64,000 nucleotides of DNA from Pedobacter mendelii (lineage in GTDB: Bacteria; Bacteroidota; Bacteroidia; Sphingobacteriales; Sphingobacteriaceae). A program made the translations under genes and the position numbers. Shown in pieces: positions 8,638 to 16,704 of the stretch. How positions within the stretch are numbered: the first letter of the stretch is position 1; each line of letters opens with the position of its first letter. The stretch covers positions 248,001-312,000 of the forward strand of contig NZ_BMDJ01000003.1 of NCBI RefSeq assembly GCF_014635725.1. The letters run 5' to 3'. The notes under the pieces were generated by a model. The model was not told the origin of the DNA, did not search any database, and saw only the letters and a program-made list of their open reading frames with translations.

Positions 8638-9735
8638 ATGAAAATCACCCATACCGAAATATACCGCTTCAGCATCCCGATGGAACCATTCGTTATTGCA
8701 ACCGGAACCATGCATTTTGCCCAAAATGTGCTGATTAGAATATATACGGATTCTGGTATCCACGGCATTGGAGAGTGTTCGGCTTTTCCGATGATTGTCG
8801 GCGAAACGCAGGAAACCTGCATTGCAATGGCGAAAGATTTTGCCGCGATTTTAAAAGGCAAAAATCCTTTGGAAATTCCTGAACGGATGAATGATTTGTT
8901 GGGTTATGCTGACCATAATAATACCATAAAGAGTGCTTTTGATATGGCCTTATTTGATATTGCAGCTAAAGATGCGGGCCTGCCACTATACAAATTTCTT
9001 GGTGGTACAAAAAGAAGCATAGAAACTGATATGACGATTGGTATTGATTCTCCAGATGGAATGGCTGCGACTGCCTTAAAATATCAAAGCAAAGGATGCA
9101 GGATTTTAAAAATTAAATTAGGCAAAGGTATTAATGATGATATTGAAAGGGTAAAAAAGATTCGTGCAGCCGTTGGTGATGAAATGATTTTACGCTTAGA
9201 TGCCAACCAGGGCTGGAGTTTTGATGATGCCTTATTTGCTCTGGGTGAACTGGAAAAATACAATATCGAATTTTGCGAACAACCCATGCGTACCTGGTAC
9301 GATGATAAATTACCAGAATTGAATGTAAATTCACCAATTAAGTTGATGGCCGATGAAAGTTGCTACAACCACCATGATGCCCGAAAGTTAATTAACAGCC
9401 AATCTACAACCTACCTAAACATCAAGTTTTCGAAATCCGGTGGAATTTTAGAAGCGCAAAAAATCCATGAAGAAGCCTTGCAAACAGGAGTAAAATGCAT
9501 GATTGGAAGTATGCTCGAAAGTCGAATTGCCTTAAGCGCAAACCTTCATTTTGCGTTAGCAAGTCCTAATGTTATATTTTTTGACTTAGACACCGCCCTA
9601 CTTGGCCATTTGGTTGACCCGGTTGTTGACGGATTAACTTACAACGGTTATTTTTTAGATGTTCCGGAAACGCCAGGTATTGGCGCAGAAGCGGATGAAT
9701 TTTTCTTAGAGCAATGCGAAAGTTGGATGGTATAG
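8638..9735 (+). CDS. dipeptide epimerase (enolase superfamily)
   Basis: The protein has 365 residues. The enolase-superfamily capping domain (1-125) is followed by the barrel with the expected catalytic set: K158-x-K160, metal ligands D188, E214 and D239, the second base K266 in 'KFSKSGG', and the C-terminal D316-x-D318 that binds the dipeptide amino group in L-Ala-D/L-Glu epimerases. It should epimerise the C-terminal residue of a dipeptide, probably in murein peptide recycling; exact specificity cannot be read. A GH25 lysozyme gene lies just downstream on the other strand, which fits a cell-wall theme. Confidence 0.88.
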   Translation: MKITHTEIYRFSIPMEPFVIATGTMHFAQNVLIRIYTDSGIHGIGECSAFPMIVGETQETCIAMAKDFAAILKGKNPLEIPERMNDLLGYADHNNTIKSAFDMALFDIAAKDAGLPLYKFLGGTKRSIETDMTIGIDSPDGMAATALKYQSKGCRILKIKLGKGINDDIERVKKIRAAVGDEMILRLDANQGWSFDDALFALGELEKYNIEFCEQPMRTWYDDKLPELNVNSPIKLMADESCYNHHDARKLINSQSTTYLNIKFSKSGGILEAQKIHEEALQTGVKCMIGSMLESRIALSANLHFALASPNVIFFDLDTALLGHLVDPVVDGLTYNGYFLDVPETPGIGAEADEFFLEQCESWMV

Positions 9736-9933
9736 TTCACTGGTTTGTTGGTTGATTTGTTTTTTAGTTTATTGGTCATTGGTACATTGTATAATTTGTG
9801 TTAGCGTGTTTCATTTAACTATCAAAATTTATATGTTGTACTTTTTTCAGTTTGCTAAAAATCAACAAACTATTCCACAAAAAAACTAACCAACCAAAAA
9901 ACGAATTAACTAAAAACTAACCAACTAATAACC

Positions 9934-10800
9934 TTACCGAACGAGCATTCTTGCAAGATCAGTACTATCTCCATTAAAGGCATTAAAATCTACCACATGA
10001 CCAATTCCATTGATTTTGGCTTTATCAGAGTGTTGCCAAAATTTCCATTTGCTTTTGTCTAAACGCAGCTTAGGTTGATAATAATGAGCAATCCAAAGTG
10101 GATAATCTTCAAAATCACCTTCTAAATAATCTTCATAAAACTTTAATCCGGTATAAATAATAGGTCTTACCTTTGTTTTCATTTCCACATAATTCAGAAA
10201 ATCAGAAAGCTCTGCCCTCATTTTTAAAGGTGAAACGCCATCCAAACTTTCTACATCAACAACTGGTGGCAAATCGCCTTTTTCGATATTAACAACCTGT
10301 AAAAAGAATTTAGCCTGGGTTTTTCCATCGCGTTTTGGTCTGAAGAAATGATATGCACCACAAATAATCCCAGCCTTTGGTGCCTCACGCCAGTTCCGTT
10401 GAAAATATGGATCAACCAGCAAAATACCCTCAGTTGCTTTTATAAAAGCGAAGCGAATACTGACCTCGTCCTCTTTCATGGCCTTAACTTTCTGCCAGTT
10501 TATTTTACCCTGATAGTAAGAAACATCAATGCCATGAATAGCATATTTTTTAGGGATTTTTATGTCGAAACTATAATAAGTTCTATATTCCGGATCTTGC
10601 CCCCAATCTGTAACCCATCGCCAGGCACCGACAAAACCCTTTACTACATAACCGTAATAAAATGGAGAGAGTAAAATTAGTAGTAAACCTGCAATGGCTA
10701 CTTTCCACTGCGTAGGAAATGGTTTAGGCTTTTTCTTTCGAGGTACCGTTTTTCTGGCTGAAGGTTTCTTAACAATTGGTATTCTTTTCTCTGGCGGCAT
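9934..10800 (-). CDS. GH25 lysozyme-like muramidase, membrane-anchored
   Basis: The protein has 288 residues. A basic N-terminus (1-32) and one membrane segment (about 33-52) are followed by a GH25 domain: 'GIDVSYYQG' with D92, 'FAFIKATEG', 'GAYHFF' and the catalytic D-V-E at 182-184. These enzymes cut the beta-1,4 bond between MurNAc and GlcNAc. The anchor suggests action in the periplasm on the cell's own wall. Transcription runs toward the dipeptide epimerase, ending 198 bases away from it. Confidence 0.9.
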   Translation of the reverse strand: MPPEKRIPIVKKPSARKTVPRKKKPKPFPTQWKVAIAGLLLILLSPFYYGYVVKGFVGAWRWVTDWGQDPEYRTYYSFDIKIPKKYAIHGIDVSYYQGKINWQKVKAMKEDEVSIRFAFIKATEGILLVDPYFQRNWREAPKAGIICGAYHFFRPKRDGKTQAKFFLQVVNIEKGDLPPVVDVESLDGVSPLKMRAELSDFLNYVEMKTKVRPIIYTGLKFYEDYLEGDFEDYPLWIAHYYQPKLRLDKSKWKFWQHSDKAKINGIGHVVDFNAFNGDSTDLARMLVR

Positions 10801-10957
10801 ATTTTATTTGATGCCGCTAAGTTGAGGAAAATTGAGGGGAAATGGAAAGACATTGTTCTCTGAACCACTTTCCAATTATAGATTTATCTAAGAATAATTT
10901 ATCTTTTCCTCCTGAGCGGAGTCTAAGGATTTGTGGGAAATTAAGGTTTAAAATATT

Positions 10958-11094
10958 AAAGTTTTGCAGCTACAAGAAGTTGGCGATTTCGAAGCACTAA
11001 ACTGTCAACCAAGCACAAGCTTTGATAGAAGCACAAAACTTGATTTAACCACCGTCAGCCATTTTTACACAAATTTGCTGTTATGGGTAAATGT
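10958..11094 (-). repeat. attC-like palindrome 3 (end of Shedu cassette)
   Basis: This is the last of three separators in cassette order. On the minus strand it begins with the complement of the Shedu unit's own start (11094-11080), runs AACAGCAAATTTGTG and so on, and ends with a partner arm containing GCAAAACTTT. The end triplet is TTT where the other two sites have GTT, as expected of a degraded terminal site. Its 43 bases at 11047-11089 match 13212-13254 with two differences. Confidence 0.6.
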
Positions 11095-11173
11095 ATCTTT
11101 TCTGTCGTTGCGATATTAAGCTTTCTGTTTTTCCGTTTTGTCATTTACCAATCCTTGTGATTGATTGCTAATC

Positions 11174-12337
11174 TTATTGTTGATTTACAATAAAGTTCGC
11201 TCGTTCAAATAGTTCGTCATATGTTAGGATTTCTATGTTTCTTGAATCCCTACGAAATAACTCAAAAGTATCAAGTTTAATCTCTCTTATTCTAACATTT
11301 TCTATGTCGTTAAATTCTGATTTATTACCAATTAATAAAATAGATTTGGCATCTTTAGTTCTTTGTGCAAGTTTTCTATCTCCTACTTTATTGTAATTGT
11401 TTGAGTTCTGTCCAAGTATACACCATTCTGCTTTTTGTTCCAATACTTGAGTCACAGCGTCGATAAAACCCTTACTTAAACTCCAGGTTCCACTTCTGTT
11501 TTTTGTTTTGTCAAATATTTGTGTGTCTGGTTTTTTGATTTCTACTGTAACAGTGAAATCTTTAAAAGTCATCAAAAAATCAACTATTACTTTTTCCTTA
11601 TTGTCGGTACCCACAGAAGTTAAGTTCATTTCTCGATCAAACTGTGTCATCATTCTGTAATCAAGTCCATAGCCAAATATCCATTTTTGGCTATCAAAGA
11701 ATTTTTGCCAATCAGTTTCGCTCCATTCAAGATTGTTTAGTTGATTTTTGAACACTTCCAATGCATCCTTTCTACCCAACAAAATATCGATATCTTGTTT
11801 TGTAAGATTATTTTTAATCTGGTTTAGAAGGGAAATTCTTTCTGAACCATATGTGTTTTTAAGAACTTTAATAATGGCTTTTTCGCTACTGTCAATTAGT
11901 GCTTTATTACCATTATTAGAAGATAAATCTTCAATTTGAAAATTATCTTTATTTGAAAAATCAATGAATTCAATTGATTTTAAGAATGCAAGTAATTTTT
12001 GAAATTCATCTCCTCTAAAAGTAAAGGTATGTTCGTTTGTTGTTTTAAAATCTCCTGATTTGTTTTCGTCAAAGCGTTGAAGTGTTAGTCGCTTGATTTG
12101 TTTATCCTCTTGGCTCACAAGAACTAAAACTTGCTGTTTCTTTTTCGTTGACTGTCTTAACGTAAGTATTCCATTTATTTCTCCGGCAATAACAATATTA
12201 GAATCCTCAAAAACAATTTTCACATTTCTGGTATCTGTAGAATTTTGAGAAAGTTTAAATGCTTTACTTATGTAGATTTTACCTTCTTTGCGAATTTGAT
12301 AGAAGTCAAAGTCAGTTTGTGGAGTATTATCTATCAT
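11174..12337 (-). CDS. sduA: Shedu anti-phage nuclease (SduA, DUF4263)
   Basis: The protein has 387 residues. The C-terminal half is the Shedu immune nuclease domain: 'ETDWQKFF..QKWIFGYGLD' at 207-226, then the PD-(D/E)XK core with D253 (I-V-D-F-L) and E266-I-K268 (V-E-I-K-K-P), and Q297 in the following helix. The N-terminal 200 residues are variable, as in other Shedu proteins, and probably sense the trigger. Shedu is a single-gene defence system that blocks phage through DNA cleavage. It shares a cassette-like unit with a small membrane protein gene 96 bases upstream; both lie between exact 15-bp inverted ends. Confidence 0.88.
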   Translation of the reverse strand: MIDNTPQTDFDFYQIRKEGKIYISKAFKLSQNSTDTRNVKIVFEDSNIVIAGEINGILTLRQSTKKKQQVLVLVSQEDKQIKRLTLQRFDENKSGDFKTTNEHTFTFRGDEFQKLLAFLKSIEFIDFSNKDNFQIEDLSSNNGNKALIDSSEKAIIKVLKNTYGSERISLLNQIKNNLTKQDIDILLGRKDALEVFKNQLNNLEWSETDWQKFFDSQKWIFGYGLDYRMMTQFDREMNLTSVGTDNKEKVIVDFLMTFKDFTVTVEIKKPDTQIFDKTKNRSGTWSLSKGFIDAVTQVLEQKAEWCILGQNSNNYNKVGDRKLAQRTKDAKSILLIGNKSEFNDIENVRIREIKLDTFELFRRDSRNIEILTYDELFERANFIVNQQ

Positions 12338-12433
12338 GCAATTTTCGTTTTATCAATTTCTGTAAGACTGATTGTTTGTTTCATTGCTGTCGTCAAAGTT
12401 TTCTGCCATTAGACCTCGATTTTATTACCAATT

Positions 12434-12919
12434 TTAAACAAAGTTATGAACGATTTTTTCAACCCAAGGCCATCCAAAAGATATTAGTTTAGGAAATATT
12501 GATAATACTATAAAACCAATAGAGCTAATCAAAGCGTTTAATCCCAAAGCATTTACATGGAAAGGTTCTTGCCTGCCTACATCTAAATCATTTAACTTAT
12601 TTTTAGCTTGAATATACCCACTAAACGCAAGAATTACACTTATTATAAAAGCAATTCCTAATAAAATAATTTTAAACCCCATTACTTTTGTTGTACATGC
12701 ATAACATAATAAAATTAAGGTACTTAGAAATGATAAAAAAATATATGAATGGATGAGTGTTAAAATTATTAACGCAATAATATATTTGGTAGAGATTTTA
12801 ATTTCCGATTTTATAAATTGATAAACTATGGAGGATGAAATATTCATCACAAAAATTGAAACTCCACCAAGAACAATAGCGGTAATAATTAAAAGTATAA
12901 TGGTAATTAAAAAGTTCAT
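12434..12919 (-). CDS. small multi-pass membrane protein of unknown function
   Basis: The protein has 161 residues with four to five hydrophobic helices (about 4-26, 44-72, 82-103 and 126-150) and no recognised motif. It has no obvious signal other than the first helix. It is the first gene of the unit that also holds Shedu and is read in the same direction. Either it is an accessory of Shedu or it arrived in a shared cassette by chance; the sequence does not decide. Confidence 0.6.
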   Translation of the reverse strand: MNFLITIILLIITAIVLGGVSIFVMNISSSIVYQFIKSEIKISTKYIIALIILTLIHSYIFLSFLSTLILLCYACTTKVMGFKIILLGIAFIISVILAFSGYIQAKNKLNDLDVGRQEPFHVNALGLNALISSIGFIVLSIFPKLISFGWPWVEKIVHNFV

Positions 12920-13108
12920 TTCAAATTCATTTTAAGTATAAAGTTTATATTTTACAATTCAGATGTTCAATTGATAATTTCGTTGGTTCTGAAATTGTTT
13001 TTTAAAAGGTTCAAATTATATTGTGCTATTTATTTCTGTTCAGTTTAAGTTTTGTTTAATTCGAATGTGTCAGCAAACTTTCATTGACCGATGAGTTTCG
13101 TTAGGGTA

Positions 13109-13254
13109 ACATTTACCCATAACGTTTTGGAAATTTGCGCAGAAATGGCGTTGCTTGCACAACCATTGTCAGCCAGCACTAAATTAGGTTAATAACGGAT
13201 GAAATAAGGTAAACCACCGTCAGCCATTTTTGCACAAATTTGCTGTTATAGGTA
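13109..13254 (-). repeat. attC-like palindrome 2 (between units 2 and 3)
   Basis: This is an imperfect palindrome of about 146 bases. On the minus strand the arm AACAGCAAATTTGTGC followed by AAAAATGGC pairs with GCCATTTCTGCGCAAATTT near the other end, which finishes CCAAAACGTT. The outer bases match the ends of the flanking units rather than each other, as in integron sites. The size is in the range of long attC sites. Confidence 0.65.
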
Positions 13255-14462
13255 GCCATTTTAGAGTTTGCCATCAATTTCCCAACTGTTAATCATATCA
13301 TTTGCTCTTTTTACAGCACTATAGATATAAAGGTCGTTCTTAGTTTTTAACCAAATGTGGTCGGTAATTATTAAATAGCAAAAAATTTCTTCATTAATTA
13401 ACGCCAGATTAGTCATAGCGCTATTAAATTGATGTCGGGCAATTAATACCGAACTAAGTAGAACTCCTGATAATAAAACAATTATGGAAATATTTATATG
13501 GCCAAGATAAAATAGATATATACTTGCTATGAATACAGTAAATGCTAAATATTTGAGGTATGGTTTGTCGTTTGAATTTGTGGTCAACCTACCAATTATA
13601 AATTTTATTGGTAATATTAGTAGAAATGTCCAATCCTTTAGAAATATGGCAAGGATGATTGAAATAAGTATGATTAAATTGGGCATAAAAATCGTAACAT
13701 CGTGGTATAACATACTTTTAATATCCTTATTTATTCCTTTCAAGAGCTTGTATTTGTAAAATGACAAGACCTTTGAAGTGCCCTTTTTCACATCGTTTTT
13801 TAGTTTTTGAAAATCGTCGTATGGAAAATTAATTAGTTTTTTTAATGATAACAGTTCTTTGTTATTACTAATTTCTTCAAATATTACTTTTCCAAATGGG
13901 GTTTTATAGAATTCTGTTTCAATTGAATTATCATTATAACTGCGGTTTTCTTTGTCTTCTTCTAAATCAACCTTGCGCTGTTCTTCTTCTTCTTGTGCTT
14001 TATTGAACTCTTCCCAGTAATTCTTTCGTTCATTTTCCTTATCTTCTTCTATGATGGAACAGGTCTGTGTTTTTGCTAAGTCCAAATATTCTAGTGAACT
14101 AGTGTTGCAAGCCGACCACATATTTACTTTACAAAGCTTTGAAATTTCTTTGAGTGGATCAGTTCCTCCCAGCACTTTTATGCTTAATAAGTAAGGTTTT
14201 AATTTATCAGGTTTGCATATTTCTATTTTTAGGTCAGCCTCATTTGATTTATAATGACACTCGTAGAAAAGGTCTTCTTCGTTCGTATCCAATTCTTCCC
14301 ATTTATAATGTTCTTTTGTTAGTGTTTGGTCAATTTTATCTCTCAGTTCTCGTGGGTCTGCAAAACAGAAAAATTCGTCTTTAATCTTATTTTCTTCGGA
14401 ATTCGTTATCCAATATTCTTGTTCTCTCATTTCTGGGCGATTTTTCGGGGGTTACCTATAAC
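13245..14462 (-). mobile_element. cassette-like unit 2: unknown membrane protein
   Basis: The unit is bounded by an exact 10-bp inverted pair, 13245-13254 and 14453-14462. On the minus strand it starts G-TTATAGGTA, with the ATG about 30 bases in, and the stop lies within 10 bases of the next palindrome. The tight fit of one gene between its ends is typical of integron cassettes. Confidence 0.6.
13261..14430 (-). CDS. unknown protein with cytoplasmic domain and four membrane helices
   Basis: The protein has 389 residues and no family I recognise. Residues 1-125 form a mixed alpha/beta soluble domain with several Cys (about C22, C58, C72, C100, C108, C124). Residues 126-165 are highly charged and likely coiled. 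Residues 166-240 form a second small soluble part. Four membrane helices lie at about 245-264, 266-281, 292-310 and 312-332, followed by a helical tail. It is the only gene in its cassette-like unit, between a Shedu unit and a SIR2-HEPN unit. A membrane effector of a defence system is plausible but not shown. Confidence 0.6.
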   Translation of the reverse strand: MREQEYWITNSEENKIKDEFFCFADPRELRDKIDQTLTKEHYKWEELDTNEEDLFYECHYKSNEADLKIEICKPDKLKPYLLSIKVLGGTDPLKEISKLCKVNMWSACNTSSLEYLDLAKTQTCSIIEEDKENERKNYWEEFNKAQEEEEQRKVDLEEDKENRSYNDNSIETEFYKTPFGKVIFEEISNNKELLSLKKLINFPYDDFQKLKNDVKKGTSKVLSFYKYKLLKGINKDIKSMLYHDVTIFMPNLIILISIILAIFLKDWTFLLILPIKFIIGRLTTNSNDKPYLKYLAFTVFIASIYLFYLGHINISIIVLLSGVLLSSVLIARHQFNSAMTNLALINEEIFCYLIITDHIWLKTKNDLYIYSAVKRANDMINSWEIDGKL

Positions 14463-14590
14463 GTTTTGGCGCTTGGCGAAGGTGACGATTTTCACTACGC
14501 ATGTTGATGCGGAGAACCAAACTTTGATTAACCTCCAATGTGTCTGCGGAGCACTACACCGTCACTTTTGCCAAACGCCTGTTAGCGGAT
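14453..14590 (-). repeat. attC-like palindrome 1 (between units 1 and 2)
   Basis: About 138 bases. On the minus strand AACAGGCGTTTGGC, AAAAGTGACGG pairs with CGTCACCTTCGCCAAGCGCC before AAAACGTT. Inner repeats of CTCCGCA and TGCGGAG could form a second stem. This is the clearest of the three sites. Confidence 0.7.
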
Positions 14591-16239
14591 GTTGTTTTAG
14601 TTCTGTCCAATAAGTTCATATACACCATTAACTATTCTCTTTGCGTCTGTGGCATTTACAGTTGCCTTCGTATGGACAAGCCTATTTCGTGTGTCAGACC
14701 ACATTCTGATTTTAGCAAAATCCTCTTGATGAATTATACCAAAATCTTTTGCTAAAATATAAATTGAATATGGTACAGTAGTTTTAATAGGAACATCCTT
14801 CATTGTTTCAACTCTCTGTCGAATATTAACCTCAAGTAAAGTCATCGCAGAAATTACAGCAGCTCGGTATTCTTTCTTTTTAAGGAGTCTGTTTGGCTCT
14901 TCGTCATAAGTTGTTTTCATTGGCTCTACGACATCTCTAAACCAATGTTCTATTCTTTCACTAAGCTCATCAATTGCTTCAAATGGATTGTCAGGCCTTA
15001 ATATGTATAGTAAATTTTGAATGTCCGCTGGAATAGGAGAATTCTCTGAACGAATAATTAAAAGTCTATTTTTATGCTTGCTTTGACTTAAAACCAGTCC
15101 GAGCTCAAACATTGTGTTTTGAGTTGCAAGGTCTAAAACAATAAATTCTGCTCTGTTTATCAAGGCGGATACTTTGGCTATCCAATTGTCACCAATTGAA
15201 ATGACATCATCTGCACTTATAGGAACTAACCCTTTTCCCGCTGCAATTGGGAAAATATACTTTTTATAAAAGGGTAAAAATTTTATTGGTATCGAGAAAA
15301 AACATAACCTATTATTTGTGTCGTCTGGCAAAGCGAGTTCAGCTAATGTAGCTTCCTCACTAACTGTCGGCAGTTTTAATACTTCATCATTCCAATAGTC
15401 TTTAAGTTCAGTAAAGACTTCTTCTAAAATTTTAGGGTAGTCGGAAGGATTGCCTTTTATATTAATTACCTTAACACCTCTTCTTTCAAATCTTGCCTTT
15501 TCGTGTGGAGAGCAAGCAATTTTCAAAACGTATGCTTGTCTTCGGAGATTTCCTAGTCGGTCTTTTATTACTTGCCAAATTTGTCTAAAATCAGTGTCGT
15601 CCAAGCTGTAGCCGATAAATAATGGAGTTCTTATAATAAGTAAATTTGCTAAATATGTTGCCAGCATTGGATTTTTTGATAGAAATCTATCATAGTCTTC
15701 TTCGGTAACAACCAATTTGTTCGGATGATGCAGGTCTCCGTGAAGTTTAAGAATTGTAATTCCATCACTAGAATTAGAAATAGAAAGCTGGTCTTCATCA
15801 ATAATTGGTCGGCAGTATTTAGGAATTAGTCCATAGCCTTGTTCAAGTAAAAATTCAAAATTAGTTGTGCAAACAATGTCAAACTGCAATTCGCAGAAAG
15901 CCTTATGAGTTTTTCCGGGCTTAACAGAACTCAACAACAATAGTTCTGTAAGTTTTTCAACAAGATTAGTTCTGGAATATTCGTGACAGAATGCAGAAAT
16001 TGCATCAATAGCATTAGTGTATTTGTAGTCCTGAATGTCTTGAGCAATCGCCTTTCCAAGTTCATCCCAGTCAAGCATTTTCTTGTTCTTAGGTATGTCA
16101 GCATTTTTAGAAAAGCCAGCTCCGATTATCGGTAAACAGCGATTACTAACCAAGTCTTGTAAGAATGGTTTCGGAAAATATTCTATGTATTTATATTTTT
16201 TCATTCGATGTTGTCTGTCGTTTTACAATATCCGCTAAC
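14581..16239 (-). mobile_element. cassette-like unit 1: SIR2-TIR-like-HEPN gene
   Basis: The unit is bounded by an exact 10-bp inverted pair, 14581-14590 and 16230-16239. On the minus strand it starts G-TTAGCGGAT, with the ATG about 35 bases later; the stop is 7 bases from the following palindrome. No long palindrome lies upstream (16240-16320), so this would be the first cassette, where an attI site would be expected. Confidence 0.6.
14597..16204 (-). CDS. SIR2 / TIR-like / HEPN three-domain protein, putative defence effector
   Basis: The protein has 535 residues. Residues 20-270 form a SIR2-like domain, with G28-A-G-F-S in the NAD loop, T-T-N115-F-E, H155-G-D and 'FIGYSLDDTDFR' at 196-207. 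Residues 299-405 read as a TIR-like or deoxyribosyltransferase-like fold with 'LINRAEFIVLDLATQN' and E367-L-G. Residues 440-535 resemble a HEPN domain, with R506-N-R-L-V-H511 matching the R-x4-H RNase motif. SIR2 and TIR domains in defence deplete NAD; HEPN domains cut RNA. The key SIR2 Asn and His are present. I know no named system with this domain order; the middle domain is the least certain call. Confidence 0.75.
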   Translation of the reverse strand: MKKYKYIEYFPKPFLQDLVSNRCLPIIGAGFSKNADIPKNKKMLDWDELGKAIAQDIQDYKYTNAIDAISAFCHEYSRTNLVEKLTELLLLSSVKPGKTHKAFCELQFDIVCTTNFEFLLEQGYGLIPKYCRPIIDEDQLSISNSSDGITILKLHGDLHHPNKLVVTEEDYDRFLSKNPMLATYLANLLIIRTPLFIGYSLDDTDFRQIWQVIKDRLGNLRRQAYVLKIACSPHEKARFERRGVKVINIKGNPSDYPKILEEVFTELKDYWNDEVLKLPTVSEEATLAELALPDDTNNRLCFFSIPIKFLPFYKKYIFPIAAGKGLVPISADDVISIGDNWIAKVSALINRAEFIVLDLATQNTMFELGLVLSQSKHKNRLLIIRSENSPIPADIQNLLYILRPDNPFEAIDELSERIEHWFRDVVEPMKTTYDEEPNRLLKKKEYRAAVISAMTLLEVNIRQRVETMKDVPIKTTVPYSIYILAKDFGIIHQEDFAKIRMWSDTRNRLVHTKATVNATDAKRIVNGVYELIGQN

Positions 16240-16368
16240 TTACTTATTGCGGCAACTTAACCGTTTAGAATCGAATATAAACGTTTAATATCTTTTAACA
16301 TTCAATATTTCTTCCCCAAACCTACTCCTTCCTACCCTCACCTCCTTACGGTTTCCCGTAACCTTATT

Positions 16369-16704
16369 CTATTTCCCATGTTGCCAGCAAAAGCCATTAC
16401 CATTAGCACTTCTTTTGCACCTCGCTCCTTTTTTGGTAAACGCTTTACATTGCCCAACATAGCTATTGCTTGTGGTGATTGTTTTTCTGCTGCTAAAGGT
16501 ATTAATCGTTGTTGATTTCGCATTTGCACAAACGCCACAACTACCGCCGCTGTTGCAATGTTTACAACCCGAGCAATTAGAACAAGCGATACAATTGCTT
16601 TTGCCATAACACGTAGCTACTGGCTTGCGAAAGGAATAATTTTTAGGTGTTGGTGCGTTAAAAAGCAGCAGGCTGCCTATTAAAAGAAAGAGAAGCGTTT
16701 TCAA
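16369..16704 (-). CDS. small secreted Cys-rich protein
   Basis: The protein has 111 residues. A signal peptide (about 1-16) is followed by a cluster of Cys at about 32-60 in C-x2-C-type spacing, a Thr/Ser linker, and a C-terminal 'QCKAFTKKGARCKR' then 'GFCWQH' segment. This last pattern (C-x-A-x-T-x2-G-x2-C-x-R ... C-x2-H) is a small motif found at the ends of various bacterial and phage proteins. It may bind metal. The function is unknown. The overlapping frame at 16338-16607 is a shadow. Confidence 0.6.
   Translation of the reverse strand: MKTLLFLLIGSLLLFNAPTPKNYSFRKPVATCYGKSNCIACSNCSGCKHCNSGGSCGVCANAKSTTINTFSSRKTITTSNSYVGQCKAFTKKGARCKRSANGNGFCWQHGK

Larger units (their letters stand above)
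11080..13123 (-). mobile_element. cassette-like unit 3: membrane protein plus Shedu
   Basis: The bounds are a perfect 15-bp inverted pair, 11080-11094 and 13109-13123. On the minus strand the unit starts G-TTATGGGTAAATGT, has a leader of about 200 bases, then the two genes. It ends in the reverse complement of its start, where the attC-like palindrome begins. This is the geometry of an inserted integron cassette; the orientation is that of both genes. Confidence 0.55.

Noticed and set aside
16240..16368. attI site or integrase remnant upstream of cassette unit 1
   Set aside because: No long palindrome and no tyrosine recombinase motif in any frame here; nothing beyond the unit end can be supported.
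16338..16607. Overlapping frame inside the Cys-rich protein gene
   Set aside because: It lacks a signal peptide or motif; the 16369-16704 frame has both a signal and ordered Cys pairs.
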